Shown here piece after piece: positions 22,830 to 35,501 of a stretch of DNA of 64,000 nucleotides. The DNA lies in the NCBI GenBank assembly GCA_037783415.1, contig JAZGTN010000218.1, forward strand, positions 992,001 to 1,056,000, in the 5' to 3' direction. The position numbers and the translations under genes were made by a program. Below the pieces are notes generated by a model that did not search any database, was not told where the DNA came from, and was given only the letters and a program-made list of their open reading frames with translations. Position 1 is the first letter of the stretch; every line of letters begins with the position of its first letter. Source of the DNA: Leptasterias polaris. Lineage: Eukaryota > Echinodermata > Asteroidea > Forcipulatida > Asteriidae.

Positions 22830-24288
22830 AGAGTTAGATTAGATTAGATTAGATTTATTTATTCATCATGTACACATGAAAAGTGTTTTCCCAGTCATAA
22901 AAAACACACATTAAAAACAGCCACAAAAATACAGACAATAAAAAACAATCATATAAATACAATCAAGAGTAGATAATTAAAACAGTCAACATTCAAAGCA
23001 GTTTAAAAGTAGATAAATAAAAAAATATACATCTCCACACGACCCCCCCCCCCCCCCCCCCCTTACAAACCTGTCTAGAAAAAGAGTTGTTGTACTGTCT
23101 GATGGGAGAAAGGAATTCCTGAAACGATTTGTATTCACCCGAGGGTTTCTGATTCTACCCGATCTGTTAAAAGTAACACTAGAGTGAAGAGGGTGATCAT
23201 TCTCGGACACAATGGTTAGGAATTTCTGCTCCATGGCACTATTGCACAAGGAATTCAACTGCTTAACAGAAGCACCAACCAACCTGCTAGCAGATTTGAT
23301 AATACGATTTAATTTTCTGATGTTATCAGAAGACAAACCACTGTACCACACTACACTACAGAATGATAAAACACATTGAATAACCGCCTGATAAAACAAG
23401 TATAAAATATCCCTATCTACATTGAAAGATTTCATGCGCCTAAGAAAATACAGACGTTGATTACATTTAGCACTGATTTTTCCAGTATTACACTTCCAGT
23501 TTAGTTTATCACCCAGGTATTTGTATTCAGACACAACATCAACATCAGCACTCATGATTTTTAAAGACTCGTGATTGCTTCTCCAATATGATTTCCTTAC
23601 ATTTCGCCGCATTGAGGGTAAGGTAGTTGTCATTGCACCATGTAACAAAGTTATTCACATTGTCCTTATAAGCACTGACATTATTGTTTGAAATTATTCC
23701 AACAAGACAAGTATCATCGTCATATTTTACAGCAAACAGGAGGATGCGTCGGTACAATTAAAATCATTGGAATATAAAGTGAACAAGGTGGGTGATAAAA
23801 CACATCCCTGTGGGGTTCCAGTATTACACACGGTGACGTCAGATAAAATATTACTGTAACGAACTCTCTGCTGTCTACCAGTTAAACAATCCATAATCCA
23901 CAAGTTAAGGATAGGGTTTACATTCAAGATATGCAATTTATCCATCAACACATGAGCCTGTATGGTGTTAAACGCTGATGACAGATCTAAAAAGAGAACT
24001 TTAGCATAAGACACTGTAGTTTCAAGATGAGCATACGTTTTGTGCAGTAAGGTAATGACAGCATCTTCTACACCTCGTTTGCTCTACACTCTTAAAACTC
24101 CCGGGTCAAAATTGTGACCATTCTTCCGGGTCAAAAAGTTTTGACCCTTTTCCGGGTCAAAATTTTGGTTCCTGACGTCATGCAATATTCTGATTGGATG
24201 AAAAAAGACACGTCACGCAGCCAACACATCGCGATCTGAATTCGAACTGCGCCATTTTGCTTTCGACGTCGGCAACAGTCTTAACAAC

Positions 24289-26173
24289 ATGGAAGTGTGT
24301 TTGTTAAAGATTGGAGAAATGGGGGCCTATCTATGGTTGCATTTGAAGGTAAGTTAAAGCTACAAATACAGTTTCATTGTGTTTATGTTTCATAAAATGT
24401 GCGTGTGAGTAGGTAACCACATTCAAACCGGGGACCTATAACAAAAGAGGACAATAGGTCCACGGTTGCTATCACAAAGGAAAACATTGTGGTCCACGGT
24501 TGCTATCACAAAGAGTTGAACAAAGGAGGGTCCACGATTGCAGGCTGTTACACACTTGTGTGTGAGTGTGTGGTTGCCATTTGGTGAGACTTCGGGTCTG
24601 TGCTGCATATCGGCTACTGCCGTGGGTGAACTTGAAAATATCGACTACTTGACTGTGGACTGTGCATGTGTCCGTCGTGTGTGTGGTGTATGGTGTGTGA
24701 CAGCGTTAGCTTGGTGGCCATTATTTGGTGTATGTGGCATGTGTTGCACAAATTTCACTGCTATCGATCCGACGAGGTAAAAAGTATTACTTTAAACCAA
24801 CTTGAACAAGCCTTTGCAGATTAGCGCGCGTCTGCGTTGGTCGTGTGTTTTGTGGAAAATCCTCACACAAATTAATGTTCTGAGTATAATGATCATTGCA
24901 AAGAAAAAGTCTGAATTACAACTACTATAGTACTAGTACTAGTAGTAGTACTACTACTACTACTACAGTGGTCCTCCCTGTGATCAACTCAAATGATTAA
25001 TTGGCAATAAGGGTCACTGGAGGTGAGGGCCATCTGATGCATTGGAATGTGTGTGTGCTAAGAAATGGGATTAAACCATGGTTCGTGAGGGAACAGCTGT
25101 TGGCCAGTAATAAACAATCCAGACTATACCTTTTCACTCGGTGTCTTGAATTTGAATGCAGAGGTCATTCCTTTCTGTCCAAAATGCCTAGTGGTTATTG
25201 TTATCGTGTTTAAACAAGAACTTTGCTCATTACATACGCTACAGTGAAATCAGTGTTGAGCAATCATTTACCAAATGTTCACAAGTATTTTTTTATTTGT
25301 GTTGTTACAGACCAGCGGCTGATGTCAAGCTTGCAATGGCTATAGCAAGGCTGTTATTAATGAGTTTCCACTCCTTCGAGATGAAGATGGTGATGGTCAC
25401 GTAAGTTATTACATCTTAGAAACAAATATTGATTAAAGTTTAAATGTTATCAGAAGAAAAATGAACACTGTTCCATATAAATGTGGCAAACCGATGCACT
25501 ACTCTTTATTTTGCATCAATGAACAATCACTTATCGTTTGCCACAAACATATCTGTTTAATTCTTTATTATTTTTCCAGCCACATTTTCAAGAAGTAATG
25601 ATAACAAACATGAGTAATACCAATTGATGGGCAGTGTGGACAACTGCGATAAATTTCATGTTGTAGTTCGTATTTTTCAAATATTAACCAGTTGTTAAAT
25701 ATATTTTTATTAAGCATATCATTGTTAACAATAACAGCTCCCATTTTGATCATAGGACATGGAGGCGTGGAACATTGTGCTGCAGGCTACATCGAAGAGC
25801 GGCTAGGGAATGTAAGAAAAAATTCGAAAAAGCATGCTTCAGTGGTTAAGCCATCCTCGGCTAAATCTGCATCAGCTGCATCCTCATCCAGCTTGATAAG
25901 CACAGCTGATTTGGACTTAACTCAGGGTAAGACATGTTTAGAAACAATTAATTTTGTTTAATTTGATAATGCAGAGTTGATTGTTGTCGGTGTTATAAGT
26001 CCACGGTTTGTGTTCTCAGAGTGGAGTGGGGCTTATGATAGTCTGTTTCAGTTTAAAATTTTTTTTTGTAATAATATGAATTTTGATTGATTTTTCTTTA
26101 AGCTGACATTACCGTGGAAGAAGTGTCAAGCATGGTGATGTGGTTGAAGCACAACAGAGATCCTTCAAACCAG
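24289..26173 (+). pseudogene. Exon-like gene fragment inside the TIR transposon
   Basis: Four pieces with splice-like borders lie in one orientation: 24289-24348 (ATG, 20 codons, then GTAAGT), 25311-25400 (after TTACAG, before GTAAGT), 25756-25926 (after ATAG, before GTAAG; Ser/Ala-rich end) and 26103-26173 (after TTTAAG, before GTAAAG). A GCCATTTTG motif in CpG-containing sequence precedes the first. The second piece reads either PAADVKLAMAIAR or, one frame over, AVINEFPLLRDEDGDG. The latter followed by AGYIEERLGNVRK recalls, from memory only, poorly characterised SAMD3-like transposon-borne genes. A frameshift inside the second piece suggests decay. No function is assigned. Confidence 0.4.
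24401..24702. repeat. About 300-bp block, copy 1 (also at 38250-38553)
   Basis: Nearly identical in sequence and orientation to 38250-38553. It includes GGTCCACGGTTGCTATCACA twice, ACACTTGTGTGTGAGTGTGT and GCATATCGGCTACTGCCGTG. Here it lies just after the first exon-like piece of the TIR transposon. Confidence 0.85.
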
Positions 26174-26289
26174 GTAAAGGATTTCATAGCAAAAACCTCC
26201 AAGCTGATATTATTCTTATATAATACACTCGTCTTGTGGACACTCCAGGAATGGTTAGTGTTCTGCCTGAAATGCCCAGGTAATTTAGA

Positions 26290-26580
26290 ATCGATTGAAA
26301 CAAGTGTATCCCTACAAATACATACAACAACGAACATGTGAAAATTTGTGCTCGATTGGTCATCGAAGTTGCAAGAAAATAATGTAAGAAAAAAAACCAT
26401 GTTGCACGTAGAATTGTGAGCTTTCAGATGAAAGAGAAAGGCTTCATGCCTGAAGCCTGTCTTAGATTCAAATTTTGGTGTGGAAAAAACTTCTTTCTCT
26501 TAAACTATATTACATCAAAGGGGTCGTTTCTAACAATGTTTTATAATATCAACAGCTCTCCAGTGCTCTTTACCAAGTAA
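26290..26580 (+). repeat. Short interspersed repeat, copy inside the TIR element
   Basis: Shares TGTGAAAATTTGTGCTCGAT and GAAGTTGCAAGAAAAT with the copy at 40824-41165. It is a non-coding family that I recall as abundant in sea-star-type genomes (memory only). Confidence 0.55.
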
Positions 26581-26904
26581 TTCTCAGTTTTGGTCATTAA
26601 TTTTAGGAGTATAATTAACAAAGGTATACCCTGCCTTTAAATAATGTACGCAATGTACTTATTCATTTTGTTATCGGTGAATGAAAATGTTTTCGTATAT
26701 ACATATGTATTACTATGGCAATCTTTGACATCTCCACAGCTGTGGTATAGACAAAATACAATTTGTTCTTATTAAGTTTCTGTTGGAAATTTGTAATGGA
26801 AAAATGATAACAGGAATTTTTGGGGTACTCATTTAAAAATAAATACACTCATAATCGTTGTTTTTTTCTACCAAATCTGTAATTGAACTTAAACAATTAT
26901 AATA

Positions 26905-27240
26905 TAATAATATCGAAGTCTTATATAGCGCACGTATCTACCAAACAAGGTACTCAAGGCGCTGAGTATATACATACTTTCAGAAAGATAGGTTATTGCA
27001 GTGATGAAAATCTGAGACCCAATTATTTAGCACCTTATAAGGGTTTACAAGGTGCTACGGCGCATTAAGCAGCCACAACCAGGAACACCGGGGCGAACCC
27101 CTTCTCTTTTCGATAAGTGCACTGGGTTCTTTTACGTGCATTCACAACGCACGGGACCAACGGCTTTACGTCCCATCCGAAGGACGAAGCATGTGGTTAA
27201 GTGTCTTGCTTAAGGACACAATTATGCACTTGAGGTATTT
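26905..27240. mobile_element. SINE-like repeat nested in the TIR element
   Basis: Contains GGTACTCAAGGCGCTGAG, ACACCGGGGCGAACCCC and GTTAAGTGTCTTGCTTAAGG, landmarks of a widespread marine-invertebrate SINE type. It reads in SINE order on the minus strand. A short fragment of the same type (TAAGGTACTCAAGGCGCTTG) occurs near 29297. Confidence 0.55.
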
Positions 27241-27394
27241 TACATGGTGCTCCAAGTCTTTTTAGACAATACTTTTCTAAACAAGCATGCAAGGTTTAAA
27301 TTCTTTGCAGTCTTAATAAATACCTTTTCCTCAATCTTTGAGAGCATCCATATTTAGGGGGGGGGGGAGGCTTAATAACTATGTTTTTAAAGCA

Positions 27395-27730
27395 CATGTG
27401 AAACATTGGTAATTGTCAAAGACCAGTATCCACACTTGATGTGGCCCAGGCGTATTCATGAACAAACCTGTGAAAGTTTAAGCTTAATCCATCATTGGAG
27501 TCTCGAGAATAATATGGATAGATCTTAAAATGTTGTCACTGTTTACAAACATTGAGTTTCGGACTCGCGAGATCAAAACCAATTGTTTTACTTATTTCTC
27601 TAAAACTATTGCATTTCAAGCAAAAACGTTTCAAGGGGAGTTTTCCACCGTGACCAACTTAATACCATGTACGTTGTGTGCAAATCTGTGAACATTTACA
27701 TGTATATTGTTACTCTTACCAATATGTTAT
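27395..27730 (+). repeat. Interspersed repeat copy (same group as 49060-49400)
   Basis: Shared words with 49060-49400 include CAGTATCCACACTT, AACAAACCTGTGAAA and TGTGCAAATCTGTGAA in the same order. Non-coding. Confidence 0.6.
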
Positions 27731-29335
27731 GCACACCCTTTTTAAGTGAAATTATTTTTTGTAAACCAAATGTTGTTTGTTGCTTTTTACTAGAGCAAAG
27801 CCAAATGAAATAAACACATTTATTTGAGTGTATATTATTGATTGTTAATTGTTTTATTCTTTTAACAGTCTTCTTTGATCTCTTCTGTGTTGCATTATCA
27901 AACTTTACAAAGCCAGGCTGCCAAATAAAAAAGGGTAAGCATGTGTTCCTTATAAACAGAAGCTCTCCTCTGTGGCAAGTACAACTTGAAACTTTGAAAG
28001 GTGGAAATACAATGTGGTGAAGTTTGTGGTGTCACCACACCAACTGTTAGTGTTATATGGGTTGCCATAAGTCAGACTTCTCAATACATGGAAGACATGC
28101 CTATCATGACCCGGCTCAAAATGACCCGGAAACTGGTTGACCCAGATTTCCGGGTCACTTTGACCCGGTATTGGTCACATCATAAATGGACCCGGATTCC
28201 GGGTCAACTCTGACCCGGCTTTCCGGGTCACTGCTTCATGTTGACCCGGAAGCCGGGTCAGTTCAAATGACCCGGATTCCGGGTCACTTTGACCCGGACT
28301 TGGTCATGTCATATTGAACCCGGGTTCCGGGTCAAATTTGACCCATTCCGGGTCAAATTTGACCCGGGAGTTTTAAGAGTGTATAAGCAAACTGATATGG
28401 ATCGATAATATCTTTGGTTTGTGACAAAAGCATACATTTAATAATCTGCTCAAAGCAGTAAGTGCTATGGGTCTATTTTTGATTTTGGATATTGGAATGA
28501 CAACAGAGGATTTCCATAGCTTTGGAACCACTTGAAAATCCAAAGACCATTGAAATAGGGAGTGAAAAACTGGGGCAAGTTCGCGATAACAAGTTTTGAG
28601 AATTTTACTGCCAATCCCATTGGCCCAACTGCCTTGCCACATTTAACATTTTTAAGGGATTCTTCAACTTCAGAGAGATTTAACTCAATAATGTCCTCCT
28701 GCGTTACCGAATTTCTAACATGTCCTGATAAATTATTTCTGGCTGATGTGAAGTCGTGTTGCTCAAAACGAATGAAGAATTGTTCAAGTCATTGGCAAAA
28801 GTTGTGGCATCCACCGGATTGATAACCTTGGCACTACTCCCTATCATAACCAGACATCTTCTTCATACCGTCCCATAACTGTTTAAGGCTCCAAGATTTA
28901 AACTTCTGTTCAATCCTATCTCCATAATCTTTCTTACATTGCACAATCTTCTTCTTGATCTTTCACTGTACCCTTTTCTTTTCTGACATGTCACCATTCC
29001 TCAGAGCAGCCTGTTTTTCACGGAGAAGACCCTTGAGATCACTCCCAACCCAAGGTTTGTTGTTCGGGTAAATGCGATACACCTCTGGGATGATCATGGC
29101 TTCACAGAAATTAATGTATGCCGAAATCGCCTCTAAGTTTCTACTTAAGTACTAAGAATAACATGTGTGTAGTTCTTAATGAAGTTGATATTAGACATTT
29201 AGTTTGAATAAAAGCGTGCAGTTCTTTGAGACCTTGTCATACTATTTGTATGTATGTTCTTACAAGCTTATAGTTCTCTAGCCGTATATCCCAATAAGGT
29301 ACTCAAGGCGCTTGAACACACAACCATTTTAAGAC

Positions 29336-29409
29336 AGGTTTTAAATGAATATTGTTTTAAAATTATGACACCAGGTTTTAAATGAATATTGTTTTAAAAT
29401 TATGACACC
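29336..29409. repeat. 37-bp tandem duplication
   Basis: Two identical direct copies of a unit starting AGGTTTTAAATGAATATTG. They look like a recent slippage or duplication event. Confidence 0.85.
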
Positions 29410-29929
29410 ATACTAATTTATTTTCATGCGTATTATTATTTGGAGGTGTCATTTGATAAATATTTGTTCTTTTGAAATTAAACATGTTTACCACTTTAGT
29501 CTGTATCCATACAAGTAATGCCACAGGTCATTAACACAAACTATTGTAAGCCATAAATCCAACTGTCATTACCGGTGTCTATTTTATTGATTAAAGTTTC
29601 CAGAAATAGCCTCCTTCCGACTTGAATCCAATTAATCTCCAATTATGAAGTTTATGTCACACATCCTATCTAATGCACCAAAAGCCAGGCTTTTCTAGAG
29701 GCACCGACAATCAGGATTTTGCTAGTGCTTGACAAAACTCCAGCTAGGATGCCAGTGTAAAATTCTCCCCTTTTCACCCTGATGATTTCGTTCGGCGGGA
29801 GGATCCAGCCCAATCCCAAATAAACTTGCCCCTTGAATGCAAGGCACTGTTCAAAGCCCTGTCAAGCCATGCCTCTGATTAAGACTGACCAGTCACCTAC
29901 TCTATTGTTGACATGTATAACCCTACAAT

Positions 29930-30360
29930 CTACTACAATAGACTAAAACCCTATGCCCTCTCATGGTTCTCTACCTCCCCTAGTGCACTTCCTGCTCCAC
30001 TCCCCAGTCCCCCCTCCTTCGTCATCTTCTGCCACACATGTCCCATCTCCCCTGTCCCCCTCCAGGTCCCTTGCACCCCACTCCTCATAAGTTTCATACA
30101 GACCCTTGCCCTCCCAGACTTCAATACTCGTTACTCTCGTCTGTTACCAAGCGTCAATGGTTCTTTTTCCAAAATATTTTGCATCACAGCCTCCTTCCAA
30201 CTATCAAGCTTTCATCACAAATTGTTTTCCCCTGGACACAAGCCCATAAATCATAAAGGTCTGGTCCTTCCCTATGGAACTCATTACCCATCAAACTGAT
30301 AAAGTGACTTATTACCTCACATTCAAGAACGAACTCAAAACCCATCTCTTTTAATAAATT
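29930..30360 (+). mobile_element. LINE 3' fragment, plus strand
   Basis: Frameshifted plus-strand sequence ends in LWNSLPIKLIK followed, in another frame, by LTFKNELKTHLF and a TAA. This is the usual C-terminus of CR1/jockey-group LINE proteins. The more 5' part is proline-rich in translation and drifted. It abuts a SINE on its right. Confidence 0.55.
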
Positions 30361-30420
30361 GTTTCACCTTCTGTTTATTTGTATGTTGTTCCCAGATAAT
30401 AATAATCATAAAACTAGTTC

Positions 30421-30720
30421 TTATATAGTGCATTTTACAATAATGTTTGGTCACTCCTTTAATCTTTAATCTTTAATCTCAGCTCCCTGGGGAGTATACA
30501 GCCCGAGGTGCCGTGGCGCTCCGAAGCTTTTTCATACACAATATCAACCTCTACCCTCACAGGTACCCATTTATACCCCTGGGTGAAGAGAAGCAATTAC
30601 AGCAAAGCATCTTGCTCAAGGACACAAGCGTCATGACCCGGATTCGAACCCACACTCTGATGACATAACCACAAGAACTTGAATACGATCTCTTAACCGC
30701 TCGACCATGACATCCTACAA
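30421..30720 (-). mobile_element. tRNA-derived SINE, minus strand
   Basis: Reverse orientation relative to 20970-21438. It has CTCCCTGGGGAGTATACAG, then GTACCCATTTATACCCCTGG, then CTTGCTCAAGGACACAAG, the box B complement CCCGGATTCGAACCC (about 30640) and the box A region near 30695. It is older than the first copy. Confidence 0.75.
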
Positions 30721-30794
30721 TGATGATGTGAGCTTAGTTAGGGTTCTGCGCCAGGAGTGTCACTTGTGACAGACATGGCGCATTATTATTCTTA

Positions 30795-31213
30795 TTAGCT
30801 TTTCCGACGTAGCGGTCGGAACAGCTTTTTGTTTTCGTTAGGATTTTTATTTGTTCTTCTTTTTATTATTATTCTTTCCTTCCGCCAAAACGCCATAGGT
30901 TTAATACACGTATTTTGTTATGTCCAAAAATCATACTTGGCTTTAGTATGAGAGTCAAATCTTGTATCATATTAAAGCTTAGGTCTTGAAGTTATGGTTG
31001 AATGTAATTAGCTTAACTTAATTAATTGACTTGGTTATAATGACATGAATATTTAATTAGCCAATCCCACTATCTCGAAAAGTATACGACCGATCGTCAA
31101 ACGTTTTTCGATTATAGACTCCTTGGGCATTGGAGATTATCCTTGGGTAACCATGACCCCATGTTGACCTTTACTTCCAAGTCAACCGGAAGTAAGACCA
31201 TATCTCATCATCA
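30795..31213. repeat. Left end of the 130-bp repeat array
   Basis: Begins with a small hairpin, TTCCGACG facing CGGTCGGAA, and a T-rich tract similar to 10250-10340. It ends with one 130-bp monomer (about 31075-31213) containing CCTTGGGCATTGGAGATTA and TCAACCGGAAGTAAGACCAT. The array resumes at 35612, after the LINE. Confidence 0.65.
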
Positions 31214-31523
31214 ATCAACATTTATTTCCATACAATTTCCATACAAAAATGATTACTTAATAGAGACAGAGATTGAAACTATGGAGGCATGACCCAATAA
31301 AAGCAAAATCTTGTAGGCTGGGATGCCTTGTACAAACGAAACAAATAAGGACAGTAATTAAATAATATTAAAATTAGATAATAAAACAAAACAACAGATC
31401 CAACAAGGATCAAACGAGACGGGTAAACAAGCGCAAAAATGAAACAAACAAAGAAACAAAGACAAAAAACACAACAGACCACGACGAACGAGCTGAACAA
31501 TGAAGATGAATTAAGAATAAGAA

Positions 31524-34411
31524 CTAAGCTACATAATGCGAGACAAGGTGTTTTTTGAAGGAGGCTTTGAATCGACCAACAGAGGATTGTGTACGAATAC
31601 GGCGACCAATAGAATTCCAGAGGCGGGGCCCGTGGTAGCGAAGAGTGTTCATAGAATAAGAAGTGCGTGCATAAGGGATATACAGATCATTACACGAGCG
31701 AGTGTTATAATGGTGCGTGTTGCTGACAGAGAAAGTGTTGGGCAGAAGATTGTTTGTGTATTTGAACATGAAAATGCCCGTTTGTTTATATCCGTGAGTG
31801 TCAGGGTGTTGAAATTGGCAAACAAGGGAGCAGTATGGTCTCAGCGGTGAGACATAGAAGCGATACGGATAGCCCTTTTTTGGATTAAGAACAGAGAATG
31901 GAGTATACTATACTAATACTATACTAAGGCTAGTGTGTGCCCAAACAATATTAAAATAGGGAAGGATAAGAGTGTTGTATAGAGAAAGTAGAGTGTGAGT
32001 GGGAAGAAACCAACGAAGCTTATTTATAGACAAAACCCCTGTGTTGCGAGAGACAGGAGACAGGAGATGTGATCTTTCCAGGTCAACTTATCATCAATTA
32101 AAACTCCTAAAAACTTTGTCGAGTGAACCTGTTCGATTGGAGTATCATTAATATTGATTGTGAAGTTGTCATAGGCTTTGCGAGACCTGCTGAAAAACAT
32201 GTACTTAGTCTTGCTAGAATTGAGTGGGAGCTTATTTGATCTAAACCAAGATGAAGCCGAACAGAGTTCTCTGTTGATGATATCGCTTAAAGAAGATAGA
32301 TTAGAGTGAGAAAAAAGGATAGTGGTATCATCTGCAAACAGAATGGAAGAACAGTTATGAAGATCATTTATATACAAAAGGAATAGTAAAGGTCCAAGAA
32401 TGGAGCCCTGTGGAACACCACAGTCAATTGTCTTACGGGAGGAATCACAGCTTTTGAAAACTGTATATTGTTTCCTGTCAGAAAGATAACTAGCGAACCA
32501 CTGGTTAGCCACACCACGTACTCCATAGTGATCTAGTTTGGAGAAAAGAATGCTATGATCAATGGTGTCAAAGGCTTTTGAAAGGTCTATAAAAACACCA
32601 ATAATTGACATTTTATCTGTGAAAGAGTTGTTAACATGATCAACAAGTTTAATTAACGCCATATCTGTCGAGAACTTGCTACGAAAGCCAAATTGAAGAT
32701 CATAAAGAAGGTGAAAATTAGAAAGAAATTTAAAGAGTCGTTTATGGACAAGTTTTTCGAGAATTTGGGAGAAACAAGGAAGAACTGATATAGGGCGGTA
32801 GTTATGTAAGTCATGGCGATCACCACTTTTAAAGATGGTGTGACTAGCGATTTTGAGCTGGGAAGGAACCGATCCAGACAGAAAAGAAAGGTTTAAAATG
32901 TGGGTACAAGAAAGAAAGAATAGTTGTTGTGGGTGGGGAGGTAATCAGAGAACAGTGCATGTGTGTGCGAGATGATGCTGGAAAGTGAGGAACCAATGTT
33001 AGTGAAGTAATTGTTAAAAGAATTAGCAACATCACACTGGCTGGAAAATGTCTGCTGTCCGTCAGTAACTTCCTCTGGGATATCTACCTTTCTTTTGTTG
33101 CCTAGAATGTCATTAATTTCACGCCAGGTTTTCTTAATGTTGTTTTTGTTGGCATCGAGTTTGCGAGCATAATAAGTTTTTTTCGCCACTCAAATTATTG
33201 TTGTTAATCGATTTCTGAAGTATTTGAAGTTGTGCTCATTTGTTGCTGTGGGATTGCGCAAGAACCGTTTATAGAGTTTATTTTTGTGGTTGATAGAAGT
33301 AATAATAGCTTGAGAGATCCAGGGCTGGTTTCTTTTAACTTTGACCGTAGACTTTGTGACAAAAGGAAAGTGGCGGTTGTATAGTTCTGTAAAGGTAGAA
33401 AGAAAGGAATTGTAGGCAAGATTCGCATCACACGAGTGGAAAACACCACTCCAATCAGTACATTCGAGGTCTGACCGAAACGTATTTAGCGTGAAGCTGT
33501 TGATTGACCTGGTAGTGTACGTTTTATCAGGCGACTGCTTTTGGTGAAAACAAAAAGGAGTAATTTGAAATAGAGGAAGATGGTCAGAGATATCTGTATA
33601 TAGGATCCCAGCCGATATTTGATGGGTGTTATTGTTAGTTAAAATATTATCAATTAGCGTGGCTGTGCGAGAGGTAATGCGAGTAGGCTTGTTTATCAGT
33701 GGGTAGAAGCCATAAGCAGAAAACATATTCACAAAGTCCTCTGTTGACTGATGAATGGAACAATTTACAAGATTTAAGGTTAAAATCTCCCATTATATAA
33801 CATAGTTTCTTCTCCTTGGCAATGATACTGAGACAAAAATCAAGAGATGTCTGAAAAGTATCAAAGGAAGTACCAGGTGCTCTATAAATATTACCTACAA
33901 TAATGTTACATGAGCCACTCCGGGTAATCTCAATAAAAACACATTCAAAATCATCACAAGATAACATGAGATCATCCCGACTATGGTAAGCCAGTGAGTC
34001 ACTGATGGACATGGCCGCTCCTCCTCCAATTTTATTGGATCTAGAGGAGTGAACAAGCTGATAGTTCTCAATTTGAATGTATGGAGGAGGAGCGTCTTGG
34101 AACCATGTTTCAGTAAACCCGTAAATAGAGAAGGAGCAAAGATATTCTTGAATATTATGAAAGTTTTTACAAAGACTCCTAGCATTCATGTAGTAAACAG
34201 AAAAGTAGCCTGTGGAGTTGGACGTTAAAGTATTAAAGTCATTACTTTCAAAATAAGAACAACAATTTGTGGATTCAGTATCGTCGAGGCTATACAAATA
34301 AAAAATATTACAATCAGGAAACATACAGAGAGTTGGGGGGGGGGGGAACACACACACACACAAAACGAGAAAAGGGAAACTAGTAATACAAATTATTTGA
34401 GAAAAAAACAC
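31524..34411 (-). pseudogene. LINE ORF2: endonuclease and RT, frameshifted
   Basis: The endonuclease lies at 33650-34411 with YYMNARSL, FTETWF, VGNIYRAPG and IMGDFNL. A linker spans 32893-33732. The RT at 32024-32662 has FIDLSKAFDTIDHSIL, CGVPQGSILGPLLFLLYIND and the catalytic FADD. The C-terminal piece at 31524-31769 includes RYHGPRLWNSIG and SFKKHL. Frame breaks near 33740, 33190, 32890-32660 and 32030 prevent one continuous protein. The motifs fit the CR1/L2/jockey super-group; a finer clade cannot be called by eye. Confidence 0.75.
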
Positions 34412-34672
34412 AACAGCAATTCGTTATACTTAATTACTCGAAGTAAGCAACAACAAAAACACAGTTCAAAATTAATCAAACCAAAAAAAGTGGGAAACTC
34501 ATTTTTAATTTCGTGAATAGAACTGACGGGGGAACTAAATAGCTAGAAGCTATAATTCAATCAAAATGTGGCAGGCATTATGGAGATATTGTGCAATGCT
34601 CATATAATTATAAATTTGACACAATTGAGAGACAAGTACATTAAAAATTAGCAATCTATGAAGTGAATTTGT

Positions 34673-35501
34673 TTAGTTCTTGGCTTGGGATGACTGTTTG
34701 ATCGAGGCACCTGATGATTGTTTCCTTGGTTGACCGATACGATGTGATCTGTCAATGTCATCTTGTCTGATGTTAAGGTTGAGTCTATCATTGATGGTCT
34801 GTATGATGAGCTTGTCAGTATTCTCGTTGGGGGATTCTCCAATGCCATGTAACACAAGGCAGTTACGACGACTGTTACTGCTCCATTTCGTCAAGATCAT
34901 CGGTCAGTTTTCGGTTGAATTTAGAGATTTCTTGATACTGACGATCAAGTTTGGAGATCTCTTTACGATAGCTCTCTGTATCCAGTGAGGTGGCATCATA
35001 AACCTCCTGAGCAATGGCATCGTGTACAGAAGATGAAATGGAGGATATAAATGTCTTGTTTGCTACTAAATTATTGGCTAAATTGCTGATCAGTTTGCTG
35101 CAGCTTGTACTGATCATTTTGTCAGCAACCATGGTGGCAATTGGCTCAATGATGGACTGCAGAAATGAAGGATCACTGATGATTACCGAAGAAATATGGT
35201 CCCACAGTTCTTGAGCATTATGGAGCGGGCTGTCGGTGTCATGGATAGGCGTCATTGGCAACGACTCCGTCGGGCTGGACGGAGCAGGTCTTATTGTTGC
35301 GCTTACGTCATTCTTTTGTGTTGTTGTGTCACTGGAATGCAATGCCTTTGAATTATGCTGGTCAAGACATGGTGATCGTCCACGAGCTGCAGGATCTGTA
35401 GTTTCAGTCTCAACTGACACAGTTTTTGATGGATTTCTGTGTCTTTTGGGCCTCATTTTGCAAGCAATAAAGGTCCAGTGTGACGTTGGTAAGCATATCA
35501 A
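34673..35501 (-). pseudogene. LINE ORF1 protein (RNA-binding), frameshifted
   Basis: Two overlapping frames (34875-35501 and 34673-34900) make one ORF1. It has a Ser/Thr-rich N-terminus, a central helical stretch ending in a coiled coil (SKLDRQYQEISKFNRKL), then an RRM-like block with RRNCLVLHGI and DDIDRSHRIG, typical of L1-like ORF1 nucleic-acid chaperones. The frame changes near 34880. It would coat element RNA. Confidence 0.7.

Larger units (their letters stand above)
24087..28381. mobile_element. 4.3-kb TIR DNA transposon with gene-like cargo
   Basis: The ends are inverted repeats starting CACTCTTAAAACTCCCGGGT, flanked by TA (24085-24086 and 28382-28383). Inside each end are arrays of GACCCGG/CCGGGTCA words, about 3 on the left (24100-24170) and about 15-17 on the right (28110-28370), likely transposase-binding sites by inference. 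No transposase is recognised. The interior holds a CpG-containing promoter-like region, exon-like pieces on the plus strand, a SINE and other repeats. It sits inside a LINE and is younger than it. The superfamily is not assigned; the TA target is the main clue. Confidence 0.75.
22830..29150 (-). mobile_element. CR1/L2-type LINE, split by a DNA transposon
   Basis: Minus-strand reverse-transcriptase remains occur on both sides of the insertion at 24087-28381. Right part: the RT finger region (VVPKLWKSSVVIPISK, RPIALTAL). Left part: SYAKVLFLDLSSAFNTIQ, GTPQGCVLSPTLFTLY, a YDDDT in place of YADD, then CVLSFCSVVWYSGL and NTNRFRNSFLPS at the C-terminus. The 3' end near 22840 has a TTAGA-type microsatellite. 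Several frameshifts make it inactive and the 5' end is lost near 29150. Removing the insertion and one TA restores the reading frame across the junction (FAYRAN). Confidence 0.8.

Noticed and set aside
22835..22860. Telomere-like repeat
   Set aside because: The TTAGA-type repeat is short, lacks the TTAGGG unit and sits at the 3' end of a LINE, where such tails are expected.
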